From the NCBI GenBank assembly GCA_004356175.1, contig SMXV01000064.1:1-6728 (forward strand): a stretch of 6,728 bases of DNA, given 5' to 3'. Within the stretch, counting starts at the first letter, position 1; the number at the start of each line of letters is the position of its first letter. The position numbers and the translations under genes are program-made. Source of the DNA: Acidobacteriota bacterium. Lineage in GTDB: Bacteria > Actinomycetota > Acidimicrobiia > Spongiisociales > UBA5794. The notes below the pieces were generated by a model, which worked only from the letters and a program-made list of their open reading frames with translations, did not search any database and was not told the DNA's origin. Of this stretch, positions 1 to 5,274 are shown piece after piece.

Positions 1-265
1 ACGATCCGACCATGCAGAAGCACGGGCGACCATTGCATTCGTATTTGTGATCGCAAGCACGCTGTCTCTCGTATCACTTCACCGTGCAGGGTATTTCGGG
101 CAGGACGAGGTAATTGCGGGGCTTACCCTCCTCCCCGGACTCGTTGTCGGATTCGTGGCTGCGAGTACCGGTCGCAGGTTCGTATCCGACAGAGTGGCAC
201 GTAACTCGATGCTCCTAATCGCGGCAATCAGTGCGACTGTTCTCATTGCTAGAAGCATTGTCTGA
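1..265 (+). CDS. TSUP (TauE/SafE-like) membrane permease, C-terminal part
   Basis: The frame is open from the left edge (first full codon at 2) to the TGA at 263-265, giving 87 residues of a protein that starts outside the window. Three hydrophobic stretches are visible, at about residues 10-27, 37-56 and 68-87 of the fragment. A short basic loop (GRRFVSDRVAR) separates the last two. A helix, then an LLPGLVVGF-type helix, then a loop with a paired-arginine start and a final helix ending at the C-terminus is the usual end of the TSUP family. These are sulfite/sulfonate or other small-anion exporters of the cytoplasmic membrane. The GTG at 47 is an internal codon, not a start, because the membrane pattern continues upstream of it. 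The substrate cannot be inferred. Another polytopic membrane family is possible, since only the tail is visible. Confidence 0.6.
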   Translation, partial: RSDHAEARATIAFVFVIASTLSLVSLHRAGYFGQDEVIAGLTLLPGLVVGFVAASTGRRFVSDRVARNSMLLIAAISATVLIARSIV

Positions 266-395
266 GTCGGAATGTTGCCCGCACCGACACGAAGGCAGCT
301 ATCAGAAGTCTACGCGATCGGCAGCGTCGTGGTAATCGGCGTCCCCTGTGCTCTCAACGATTCGTGAACGTGGTCCTCAATCGATGGCGAGAGCC

Positions 396-401
396 TATCA
401 T
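396..401 (+). promoter_or_regulatory. candidate -10 box of a leaderless msrB promoter
   Basis: TATCAT matches the TATAAT consensus at five of six positions and fits the actinobacterial TANNNT form. It ends 7 nt before the ATG at 409, so transcription would be expected to start at or next to the A of that ATG. No Shine-Dalgarno sequence is placed to serve this ATG, which agrees with a leaderless mRNA. No convincing -35 hexamer is seen. The rest of the 266-408 gap shows only a weak 5-bp inverted repeat (GTCGG 266-270, CCGAC 284-288), which may help end the upstream transcript. Confidence 0.45.
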
Positions 402-408
402 TGGCTCC

Positions 409-807
409 ATGAGCGAAGCAGACACCGACAGTCTCAGGGACCGGTTGACACCAGAGCAGTTCAACGTCACCCAGAATGCTGCCACGGAACCAGCGTTCTC
501 AGGGGAGTACTGGGACGAGAAGCGTTCGGGCACATACAAATGCGTCGTGTGCGGGGAGCCGCTGTTTTCGTCTGACACCAAGTTTGATTCGGGATCGGGA
601 TGGCCGAGTTTCACCGCACCCATACAGGGTGCGCCCGTTGAAGAACACAGGGACCGCACATTTGGGATGGTGCGAACGGAGAGCAGCTGCAGCAACTGCG
701 GAGCTCATCTCGGCCACGTCTTCGACGACGGACCCAGAGACAAGGGCGGTCTTCGCTACTGCATCAACTCAGCGTCTCTAGAACTCGACGCCGAAGGCTC
801 GACCTGA
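409..807 (+). CDS. msrB: peptide methionine-(R)-S-oxide reductase MsrB
   Basis: This 132-residue protein is a complete MsrB, the cytoplasmic enzyme that reduces the R epimer of methionine sulfoxide in proteins back to methionine. The family blocks appear in order: LTPEQF and FSGEYWD near the N-terminus, CVVC (Cys45, Cys48), GSGWPSF, CSNC (Cys94, Cys97), HLGHVFDDGP (His100, His103) and RYCINSASL with the catalytic Cys118. The two CxxC pairs are the structural zinc site of the zinc-binding MsrB type. Many relatives have a resolving cysteine in FDSGCGWPSF. Here that residue is serine, so recycling would use another cysteine or act directly through thioredoxin. The same frame can be read from a GTG at 364. 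The ATG at 409 is preferred because it fits the normal family length and sits 7 nt after a good -10 box. No msrA or other redox gene is adjacent. Confidence 0.95.
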   Translation: MSEADTDSLRDRLTPEQFNVTQNAATEPAFSGEYWDEKRSGTYKCVVCGEPLFSSDTKFDSGSGWPSFTAPIQGAPVEEHRDRTFGMVRTESSCSNCGAHLGHVFDDGPRDKGGLRYCINSASLELDAEGST

Positions 808-823
808 CCCGTGAGGTCGAGCC
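796..823 (+). terminator. stem-loop overlapping the msrB stop codon, probable terminator
   Basis: GGCTCGACCT (796-805) and AGGTCGAGCC (814-823) form a perfect 10-bp GC-rich stem around an 8-nt loop that contains most of the msrB TGA. No T-run follows; the heptamer array starts 2 nt later. Strong stems without a U-tract are common as candidate terminators in actinobacteria. They could also stabilise the 3' end of the mRNA. Confidence 0.6.
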
Positions 824-824
824 G

Positions 825-891
825 TCAGATTTCAGATTTCAGATTTCAGATTTCGGATGTCAGATGTCGGATGTCAGATTTCAGATTTCAG
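825..891 (+). repeat. tandem heptamer array, unit TCRGATK
   Basis: Nine complete 7-bp units plus a partial TCAG lie head to tail. In order they are four TCAGATT, then TCGGATG, TCAGATG, TCGGATG, then two TCAGATT. Variation is confined to positions 3 (A/G) and 7 (T/G). The array starts 2 nt after the msrB stem-loop. Its last bases form the left arm of a small hairpin (TTCAGC 887-892, GCTGAA 899-904). The same unit recurs on the other strand at 4304-4338. The array is not coding in any plausible frame. It resembles the short tandemly repeated heptanucleotides known from cyanobacterial genomes; its function here is unknown. Confidence 0.9.
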
Positions 892-975
892 CCTGATAGC
901 TGAAGGCCCTTCCGATCTGCCATCTAAGTCTCTCTCAGCCGCCAGATACAACTCCGCAATCTACGCTCCCAAACC

Positions 976-1005
976 CTGAAAACTCGCCGCCATTCTTGAT
1001 ACACT
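976..1005 (+). promoter_or_regulatory. candidate promoter of the rpsF operon
   Basis: CTGAAA (976-981, four of six matches to TTGACA) and TACACT (1000-1005, TANNNT form, four of six matches to TATAAT) are separated by 18 nt. Transcription would start near 1012 and leave a leader of about 110 nt before rpsF. This is the best pair in the 892-1122 gap, but both hexamers are imperfect. Between the heptamer array and this site nothing else is recognised. Confidence 0.35.
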
Positions 1006-1012
1006 CATGGCT

Positions 1013-1122
1013 CAGGTGCCACACCGGTGCCGATCTGTTGGGGAATGTCTCACAGATACCGTCCTGCTCCCGCCACACGTGGGGGCCGTCCGCACCGCGG
1101 ATGTCCGAAGGAGGAAAAGTCA
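1013..1122 (+). promoter_or_regulatory. structured rpsF leader, possible S6:S18 control region
   Basis: Two hairpins can be drawn here. The first pairs CCC-g-CCA (1069-1075) with TGGGGG (1080-1085) around a CACG loop. The second pairs TCCGC (1089-1093) with GCGGA (1097-1101) around ACC and ends 5 nt before the GAAGGAGG Shine-Dalgarno (1107-1114). TCCT at 1062-1065 could also pair with AGGA of the Shine-Dalgarno. Leaders of rpsF in many bacteria bind the S6:S18 complex through a structure with an exposed CCG. Several CCG trinucleotides occur here, but I cannot match the published motif with certainty. Confidence 0.3.
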
Positions 1123-1410
1123 ATGCGCTCATATGAGCTAATGGTGATTCACCGCTACGACATGGCAGAGCCAGATGTCCGTAGCGCAGTCGCCGAGATT
1201 GAGAAGGCCATCACCGACCGCGATGGTTCCATCAAGGAATCCGATTTCTGGGGGAAACGGCGTTTCGCCTACGAAATCGACCACATGCACGAGGGGTACT
1301 ACTCGGTAATCGTCTTCGATGGCGATGTCGAACTACAGGACACAATCCATCGATCCCTTTCGCTGCTTGACTCCGTCGTGCGTCACAAAATCATCCGGAA
1401 GGCTGCGTAG
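1123..1410 (+). CDS. rpsF: 30S ribosomal protein S6
   Basis: The 95-residue product matches bacterial S6 end to end. It shows MRSYELMVIH at the start, the WGKRRFAYEI block (residues 43-52), EGYYSVIVF (57-65) and the closing VVRHKIIRK. S6 binds the central domain of 16S rRNA in the 30S platform together with S18, which is encoded two genes downstream. The ATG at 1123 is chosen over upstream in-frame starts because a strong GAAGGAGG Shine-Dalgarno ends 8 nt before it and the protein then starts exactly where the family does. It is the first gene of the rpsF-ssb-rpsR-rplI block. The gap to ssb is 60 nt and contains a hairpin. Confidence 0.97.
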   Translation: MRSYELMVIHRYDMAEPDVRSAVAEIEKAITDRDGSIKESDFWGKRRFAYEIDHMHEGYYSVIVFDGDVELQDTIHRSLSLLDSVVRHKIIRKAA

Positions 1411-1418
1411 ATCGATTC

Positions 1419-1450
1419 GTGTCACAGTGAACATGCACACTGGTGAACAC
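1419..1450 (+). other. imperfect 11-bp hairpin between rpsF and ssb
   Basis: GTGTCACAGTG (1419-1429) pairs with 1438-1450 through 11 base pairs. Two single bases (G1443 and A1447) bulge out of the 3' arm, and the loop is AACATGCA. The structure starts 8 nt after the rpsF stop and ends 20 nt before the ssb ATG. It is not followed by a T-run, so it is more likely an attenuator, an RNA-processing site or an mRNA-stability element than a full terminator. Confidence 0.5.
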
Positions 1451-1470
1451 GTCGAGAGAAGAGAGAAACA

Positions 1471-1923
1471 ATGCCAAACAACGTAACCGTCATAGGAAAC
1501 CTCACCGCCGACCCAGAACTGCGGTTTACCGCCAGTGGTGTTGCAATGGTCAACATCAGTGTCGCCGACAGTCGCCGGTATCAGGACCGCAACGGCGAGT
1601 GGCAGGAGGAAACGAGTTTCTTCCGCGGCACATGCTGGCGCGAACTTGCAGAGAATGTTGCCGAGTCCCTGACCAAGGGCGCCCGAGTCGTAATCTCCGC
1701 ACGCCTCAAGCAGCGGACATGGGAGACAAGCGAAGGCGAGAAACGCAACGTGGTCGAGCTCGACATCCTCGAGATCGGCCCATCCCTGCGTTGGGCGACC
1801 GCAACTGTAACCAGGACGCCACGTTCCGACGGTGGCAGTGGCGGCAACTACGGCGGAGGGAACACAACTCCCGCTGCCCCTGTTGCAAAGACAGATTTCG
1901 GCCCCGACGAGGCGCCCTTCTAA
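1471..1923 (+). CDS. ssb: single-stranded DNA-binding protein SSB
   Basis: The 150-residue protein binds and protects single-stranded DNA during replication, repair and recombination, normally as a homotetramer. Residues 1-112 form the OB fold. Visible family marks are VIGNLTADPELRFT, the aromatic positions Trp44, Phe50, Phe51 and Trp56, WRELAENVAESLTKG and EIGPSLRWATA (101-111), the last typical of actinobacterial SSB. A Gly/Asn-rich linker (about 116-137) leads to the acidic tip DEAPF, corresponding to the DDDIPF tail that recruits partner proteins. The linker is rather short, and the whole protein is slightly smaller than many actinobacterial SSBs. The ATG at 1471 is preceded only by a weak purine-rich stretch (GAGAG 1461-1465). 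A 20-nt gap separates it from rpsR. Confidence 0.96.
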   Translation: MPNNVTVIGNLTADPELRFTASGVAMVNISVADSRRYQDRNGEWQEETSFFRGTCWRELAENVAESLTKGARVVISARLKQRTWETSEGEKRNVVELDILEIGPSLRWATATVTRTPRSDGGSGGNYGGGNTTPAAPVAKTDFGPDEAPF

Positions 1924-1943
1924 AGAAGTCAAGGAGTACACAC

Positions 1944-2249
1944 ATGGCAAGTCCAAGAAACACAAAGAGGCGGCGTCGCCGTCCAGAGTTGAACCCGAAG
2001 AAGAAACGCGCGGTCTACAAGTTCTCCGAGAATGAGCTTGTCGACTATAAGGATGTCGCGCTTTTGCGTAAGTTCATGTCAGACCGGGGCAAGATCCGTT
2101 CGCGCCGTGTGACAGGTTTGTCACCGAAGCGTCAACGCGAAGTCTCGATGGCAATCAAGAACGCACGCGAAATGGCACTTCTGCCGTACACCTCTCAGAG
2201 GTCCGGCCCGTCACAGCGCTCTGGTGGGCGCGACCGGTCGTCGCGATGA
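1944..2249 (+). CDS. rpsR: 30S ribosomal protein S18, cysteine-free (C-minus) type
   Basis: The 101-residue protein carries the S18 core: VDYKDVALLRKFMSDRGKI, RRVTGLSPKRQRE and AIKNAREMALLPY. S18 pairs with S6 on the 30S platform. The zinc-binding cysteines of classical S18 are absent: the region before VDYKD reads AVYKFSENE. It therefore belongs to the zinc-independent C-minus form, which in some actinobacteria is a second copy repressed by Zur; here it occupies the core-operon position. The N-terminus is very basic (a run of Arg at 9-13), and a Ser/Arg/Gly-rich tail of about 18 residues follows LLPYT. The ATG at 1944 has AAGGAG (1931-1936) 7 nt upstream. The frame happens to stay open upstream through ssb, but that part is not real coding. 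The stop overlaps the rplI start as ATGA. Confidence 0.96.
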   Translation: MASPRNTKRRRRRPELNPKKKRAVYKFSENELVDYKDVALLRKFMSDRGKIRSRRVTGLSPKRQREVSMAIKNAREMALLPYTSQRSGPSQRSGGRDRSSR

Positions 2250-2692
2250 AGGTGATTCTCACTCAATCAGTTGACTCCTTGGGAGTCAAGGGTGACGTCG
2301 TGGATGTTGCGAACGGATATGCCCGCAACTATCTCGTACCGAAGAAGTTCGCGGTGAAGGCTTCGAAGGGCTCGTTGAAGCAGGCAGAGGCCATGCGACA
2401 GTCGCGTATTGAGAATGCGCGAAAGGCACTCGAAGACGCTCGTATCCTGGCGGACTCACTCTCCGGAACCCGTGTCGTTGTCGCGGCCCGCGCTGGCGAT
2501 GCAGGCAATCTGTTCGGATCGATTGGTGCGGCTGACATTGCTGAAGCAATTGTCAAGTTCACTGGCATTGACATCGATCAGAAGATGATCTCTCTTGACG
2601 AGCCCATCAAGGAGATTGGTTTGCACGAGATTGCCATCAAGCCTCACAGCGACGTAGAGGTCTCCGTCACACTTGACGTAATTCCCGCGTAG
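2246..2692 (+). CDS. rplI: 50S ribosomal protein L9
   Basis: The 148-residue product is a full-length L9. Its N-terminal 23S rRNA-binding domain contains MKVILTQ, LGVKGDVVDVANGYARNYLVP (residues 12-32) and FAVKAS. A long connecting helix covers about 42-73. The C-terminal domain includes GNLFGSIGAADIAEAI (87-102) and the final VEVSVTLDV strand. L9 sits near the L1 stalk and helps keep the reading frame and ribosome spacing. The start ATG overlaps the rpsR stop by 4 nt (ATGA) and has no Shine-Dalgarno of its own, so translation probably depends on ribosomes finishing rpsR. It is followed by a 204-nt gap before dnaB. Confidence 0.97.
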   Translation: MKVILTQSVDSLGVKGDVVDVANGYARNYLVPKKFAVKASKGSLKQAEAMRQSRIENARKALEDARILADSLSGTRVVVAARAGDAGNLFGSIGAADIAEAIVKFTGIDIDQKMISLDEPIKEIGLHEIAIKPHSDVEVSVTLDVIPA

Positions 2693-2722
2693 AGCGCCTG
2701 GCGTTCACCAATATTTCTCGCC

Positions 2723-2740
2723 ATCGCGGTTTCTCGCGAT
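2723..2740 (+). terminator. short hairpin after rplI, possible weak terminator
   Basis: ATCGCG (2723-2728) and CGCGAT (2735-2740) form a perfect 6-bp stem around GTTTCT, 31 nt after the rplI stop. No T-run follows, so complete termination is doubtful and read-through into dnaB is possible. Confidence 0.35.
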
Positions 2741-2824
2741 TAACTGCATTGAGCGCGAAAAGCCGGACGGTGTTGGCACGAGTCGCGGCTCGCCGCGCCC
2801 GTACTATCTGCAGGCCGGTGTCAG

Positions 2825-2869
2825 CCATCACGAATATGTCATACTCGGCATGTTTGATGGTGCACATCA
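2825..2869 (+). promoter_or_regulatory. alternative hairpins in the dnaB leader
   Basis: CCATCA (2825-2830) pairs with TGATGG (2855-2860), and AATATG (2833-2838) pairs with CATGTT (2849-2854) including one G-U pair. This gives a 12-bp stem with a 2-nt bulge and a 10-nt loop. TGATG (2855-2859) can instead pair with CATCA (2865-2869) around GTGCA, so the two folds exclude each other. A possible promoter lies upstream, with TTGGCA at 2773-2778 and TACTAT at 2802-2807, but their spacing of 23 nt is too long for a standard pair. TACTAT alone would place the RNA start near 2814, so the hairpins would lie in the 5' leader. Confidence 0.35.
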
Positions 2870-2896
2870 CGTTGACGACAATTCAGAGGAGGACCG

Positions 2897-4255
2897 GTGA
2901 CAGCGGTCATCGACGATCAGGCCACGAGGTCTCCGCGGGTACCACCCCACAGTATCGACGCCGAAGAGTCCGTTCTCGGAGCGGTGCTGCTTTCGAGTGA
3001 TGCCGCCAACGTTGCACTCGAAATGCTCCATGTGGAGGACTTCTACAAGCCCGGGCACCAACGCATATTCGAGGTCATACGCGAGCTGTTCGACGCGAAC
3101 GAGCCGATTGATGCGGTGACGGTGTCTGAGGGCCTGAGACGCGATGGGTCGCTCCAACGTATGGGAGGGATTGAGGCCCTGACACGGCTGATCGACTCCG
3201 TTCCGTCGACATCCAATGTCGAGTATTACGCAGGCATCGTCGAGGAGCACTCTCTGAGACGCAAGCTGATGAAGGTCGGTAGCGACATCGGGTTGATTGC
3301 GAACAACACCCAGGAACCAATCTCTGAGGTCGTCGATCAGGCGGAGCAGGCGGTGTTTGCTGTTGCGGAGCGTCATGTCGGTGAGGGTTTGCAGGTAATT
3401 GACGATCTCCTTGGACCCGCCATTGAGAAGGCAGAGGAGCTTCATCGAAGCGGGGCGCACATATCCGGTCTGTCAACGGGTTACAAGGATCTCGACACCA
3501 AACTTGCCGGCTTGCATCCCTCGAACCTGCTCGTACTTGCCGCGAGGCCAGGTATGGGCAAAACGTCCCTCATGTTGAACATCGCACAGAATGTCGCACT
3601 GGCCGGCAATACCGTTGCAATTTTTAGCCTTGAAATGAGCCGTGAAGAGATCGTGACCAGGATGTTGTGTTCAACGGGGAGGATCGACTCGCAGAAGTTG
3701 CGAACCGGAAAATTGAGCGAACTCGACTTCACGAAACTTTCCAATGCCGCGGCAGCGCTCTACAAACAGAATATCTTCGTCGACGATTCCCCTGGTCTCA
3801 CTGTCACGGAGATACGGGCAAAGAGCCGAAGGCTGAGACGTCGCCCGGGCCTTGACCTCATTGTTGTGGACTATATCCAGCTGATGAGTGGCTCCGGTCA
3901 GGAGAATCGCCAGCAGGAGATTGCTGTCATTTCGAGGTCGCTCAAGAGTCTTGCCCGAGAACTGAACATTCCGATTATTGCTGTTTCGCAGCTCAACAGA
4001 GGTGTGGAGTCTCGTGAGGACAAACGTCCGCGACTTGGCGACCTGAGGGAGTCTGGTGCGGTGGAGCAGGATGCCGACGTAGTCATGTTCATATACCGCG
4101 ACGAGTATTACTACCCAGACAAGGTCGAGTCCAAAGGCATCGCGGAGATCGTGATATCCAAGCATCGCCAGGGCAGTGTTGGCAAGGTCGTCATGACCTT
4201 CCTGCCTGAGTTCACCCTGTTCGCCGACATGGGCCGCGCCGACCCGCCGATGTAG
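2897..4255 (+). CDS. dnaB: replicative DNA helicase DnaB
   Basis: The 452-residue protein is a complete DnaB, the hexameric ATP-driven helicase that opens DNA at the replication fork and recruits primase. The N-terminal domain (about 17-160) starts with PHSIDAEESVLGAVL. The RecA-like domain begins near GLSTGYKDLD (191-200). It contains Walker A ARPGMGKTS with Lys222, the catalytic Glu246 in FSLEMS, Walker B LIVVDYIQLM with Asp325, SQLNRGVESR (364-373), DLRESGAVEQDAD and the SKHRQG loop with the candidate arginine finger Arg424. The length is usual for the family, and no intein interrupts the Walker A or later motifs, where actinobacterial DnaB proteins sometimes carry one. The start is the GTG at 2897 with AGAGGAGG (2885-2892) 4 nt before it, a short but workable spacing. 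It probably has its own leader while remaining linked to the ribosomal genes upstream. Confidence 0.97.
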   Translation: MTAVIDDQATRSPRVPPHSIDAEESVLGAVLLSSDAANVALEMLHVEDFYKPGHQRIFEVIRELFDANEPIDAVTVSEGLRRDGSLQRMGGIEALTRLIDSVPSTSNVEYYAGIVEEHSLRRKLMKVGSDIGLIANNTQEPISEVVDQAEQAVFAVAERHVGEGLQVIDDLLGPAIEKAEELHRSGAHISGLSTGYKDLDTKLAGLHPSNLLVLAARPGMGKTSLMLNIAQNVALAGNTVAIFSLEMSREEIVTRMLCSTGRIDSQKLRTGKLSELDFTKLSNAAAALYKQNIFVDDSPGLTVTEIRAKSRRLRRRPGLDLIVVDYIQLMSGSGQENRQQEIAVISRSLKSLARELNIPIIAVSQLNRGVESREDKRPRLGDLRESGAVEQDADVVMFIYRDEYYYPDKVESKGIAEIVISKHRQGSVGKVVMTFLPEFTLFADMGRADPPM

Positions 4256-4270
4256 CGCTGACCGAAGGAT

Positions 4271-4288
4271 CGATCGGTAGTACGATCG
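4271..4288 (+). terminator. hairpin after dnaB, possible terminator
   Basis: Two copies of the self-complementary hexamer CGATCG (4271-4276 and 4283-4288) flank GTAGTA, giving a 6-bp stem and 6-nt loop 15 nt after the dnaB stop. ACCGA (4261-4265) with TCGGT (4274-4278) is a competing fold. No T-run is present. The inverted heptamer array begins 15 nt later. Confidence 0.35.
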
Positions 4289-4303
4289 GAAGACTCGGAA
4301 CTC

Positions 4304-4338
4304 AATCTGACATCTGAAATCTGATATCTGACATCTGA
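4304..4338 (-). repeat. second heptamer array, inverted relative to 825-891
   Basis: Read on the minus strand, five complete units occur: TCAGATG, TCAGATA, TCAGATT, TCAGATG, TCAGATT. A further GT precedes the first unit, as it also precedes several units of the first array. Only position 7 varies here. The array sits between the dnaB hairpin and the start of the permease gene. It uses the same TCAGAT core as 825-891 but points the other way, so the two could pair in one long transcript or as DNA. Function unknown. Confidence 0.85.
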
Positions 4339-4373
4339 CAGCCCAACACTTCCGGACCGATTCCTGCGCCCCC

Positions 4374-4379
4374 TACTCT
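4374..4379 (+). promoter_or_regulatory. candidate -10 box of a leaderless permease promoter
   Basis: TACTCT fits the loose actinobacterial TANNNT form and ends exactly 7 nt before the ATG at 4387, the same geometry as at msrB. The bases just before the ATG (CTTCCCCCG) are pyrimidine-rich and contain no Shine-Dalgarno, which favours a leaderless message. The match to TATAAT is weak, and no -35 element is clear. Confidence 0.3.
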
Positions 4380-4386
4380 TCCCCCG

Positions 4387-5274
4387 ATGCACTCCTCCTC
4401 TCGCCATCGATCGATCCCCGTCCTGGTCCTTGCTCTGCTTGCGATTGCGTGGGGTGCGATTCCACTCTTTGTGCGCAACGACGTCTCGGCGGTACGACTC
4501 GTGGGTGTCCGAGTCACATTTGGCGCAATCGCCCTTGTGATCGTGGCTGCGGGCATGGGAAAGCTCACCATTCCAAAGGTTCGGCGTTGGCGGCTTGCGT
4601 TCTCCGGCGTGATACTGGCTCTTCACTGGATCACGTTCTTCGAGTCAATCAAGCTCACAACGGTCGCGATTGCCCTCGCAGTTCTCTACCTCGGTCCCAT
4701 CGCTGCAGCGATCCTTGCTGGTCCCCTGCTCGGCGAACGATCAGAAGGACGTCTATGGATTGCCCTTGCAACTGCCGGAATCGGCACGCTACTGGTTGTT
4801 CAGCCATGGGGGTCAAGCGAGATCAACATTCGTGGCCTCACGATGGCCGGTCTCTCGGCCGCCCTTCTCGCAGTTCTGATGCTCTCTGGGAAACCCGTGG
4901 CCAAAGATCTTGGAGGACTCACGATGGCGACAGGCGAGCTATTGATTGCCTCGGTATTGCTTGCACCTGCCACCTACAGAGCGGTGGTCGAGGATGGCGA
5001 ATTCATCATCAACTTTATCATTCTCGGAGCCGTCTTTACGGGCCTTGCCGGTTATCTGTACTGGGAGACGATGCGCCAAATTCCGGTGGCCCTCACCAGC
5101 GTTGTCATGTACCTCGAACCCGCAAGTGCGGTTGTCTGGGCCCTGATATTCCTCGATGAAGTGCCGAACGCGATGGCGTGGATTGGTGTCGGTCTCGTTA
5201 TTGCTGGCGGGATTATTGCTGCTACGGTACGCGGCGAGCAACAGGAGGCAATCGGTGCCCAAGCCGCTCTTTGA
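4387..5274 (+). CDS. EamA-family (drug/metabolite transporter superfamily) permease
   Basis: The 295-residue protein is a cytoplasmic-membrane permease with about ten hydrophobic helices, at roughly 9-28, 38-57, 69-86, 92-112, 123-140, 148-167, 179-198, 206-226, 232-256 and 262-281. It shows the internal duplication of EamA proteins. Typical signs are LLAIAWGAIPLF at the start, ALAVLYLGPIAAAILAGPLLGER (98-118) closing the first half, and the matching YLEPASAVVWALIFLDEVP (242-260) closing the second. Such carriers usually export amino acids, metabolites or drugs by secondary transport; the substrate cannot be told from sequence. There is no Shine-Dalgarno before the ATG. The last 20 nt overlap the start of the ABC ATPase gene, and the Shine-Dalgarno of that gene (AGGAGG, 5243-5248) lies inside this one. 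Confidence 0.9.
   Translation: MHSSSRHRSIPVLVLALLAIAWGAIPLFVRNDVSAVRLVGVRVTFGAIALVIVAAGMGKLTIPKVRRWRLAFSGVILALHWITFFESIKLTTVAIALAVLYLGPIAAAILAGPLLGERSEGRLWIALATAGIGTLLVVQPWGSSEINIRGLTMAGLSAALLAVLMLSGKPVAKDLGGLTMATGELLIASVLLAPATYRAVVEDGEFIINFIILGAVFTGLAGYLYWETMRQIPVALTSVVMYLEPASAVVWALIFLDEVPNAMAWIGVGLVIAGGIIAATVRGEQQEAIGAQAAL

Noticed and set aside
364..408. Upstream GTG start for msrB adding 15 residues
   Set aside because: It has no Shine-Dalgarno, the extra residues are not part of the MsrB family, and the ATG at 409 fits a leaderless promoter.
825..891. Heptamer array as a CRISPR or as coding repeats
   Set aside because: Units are 7 bp with no spacers, and no reading frame through the array has coding support or a start signal.
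935..1132. 65-codon minus-strand frame in the rpsF upstream region
   Set aside because: No start signal or recognisable protein features, and it overlaps the rpsF Shine-Dalgarno and start.
1007..1141. 44-codon upstream reading frame overlapping the rpsF start
   Set aside because: No Shine-Dalgarno, and its ATG lies upstream of the transcript start expected from the candidate promoter. The sequence is Arg/His-rich without family resemblance.
1443..1943. The rpsR frame stays open upstream through all of ssb, suggesting a longer protein
   Set aside because: The translated extension is Arg/Cys/Gln-rich shadow sequence. S18 starts naturally at 1944 with a good Shine-Dalgarno, and ssb in the other frame is unambiguous.
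1333..1965. 210-codon minus-strand open frame opposite rpsF/ssb
   Set aside because: It lies entirely opposite well-conserved genes and its translation resembles no family; it is a composition effect.
2667..2896. Small gene or tRNA in the rplI-dnaB gap
   Set aside because: The minus-strand frame at 2667-2870 lacks a ribosome binding site and family resemblance. No tRNA cloverleaf could be drawn.
2897..4255. Possible intein in dnaB
   Set aside because: All helicase motifs are contiguous and the protein has normal length; no intein blocks are present.
4111..4626. 171-codon minus-strand frame across the second heptamer array
   Set aside because: It runs opposite dnaB and the EamA gene, translates the heptamers as SDVRYQISDVR-like repeats, and has no coding support.
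5156..5254. In-frame upstream start for the ABC ATPase giving a hydrophobic N-terminus
   Set aside because: These bases are the coding end of the EamA gene in another frame. The GTG at 5255 has a strong Shine-Dalgarno and matches the domain start.
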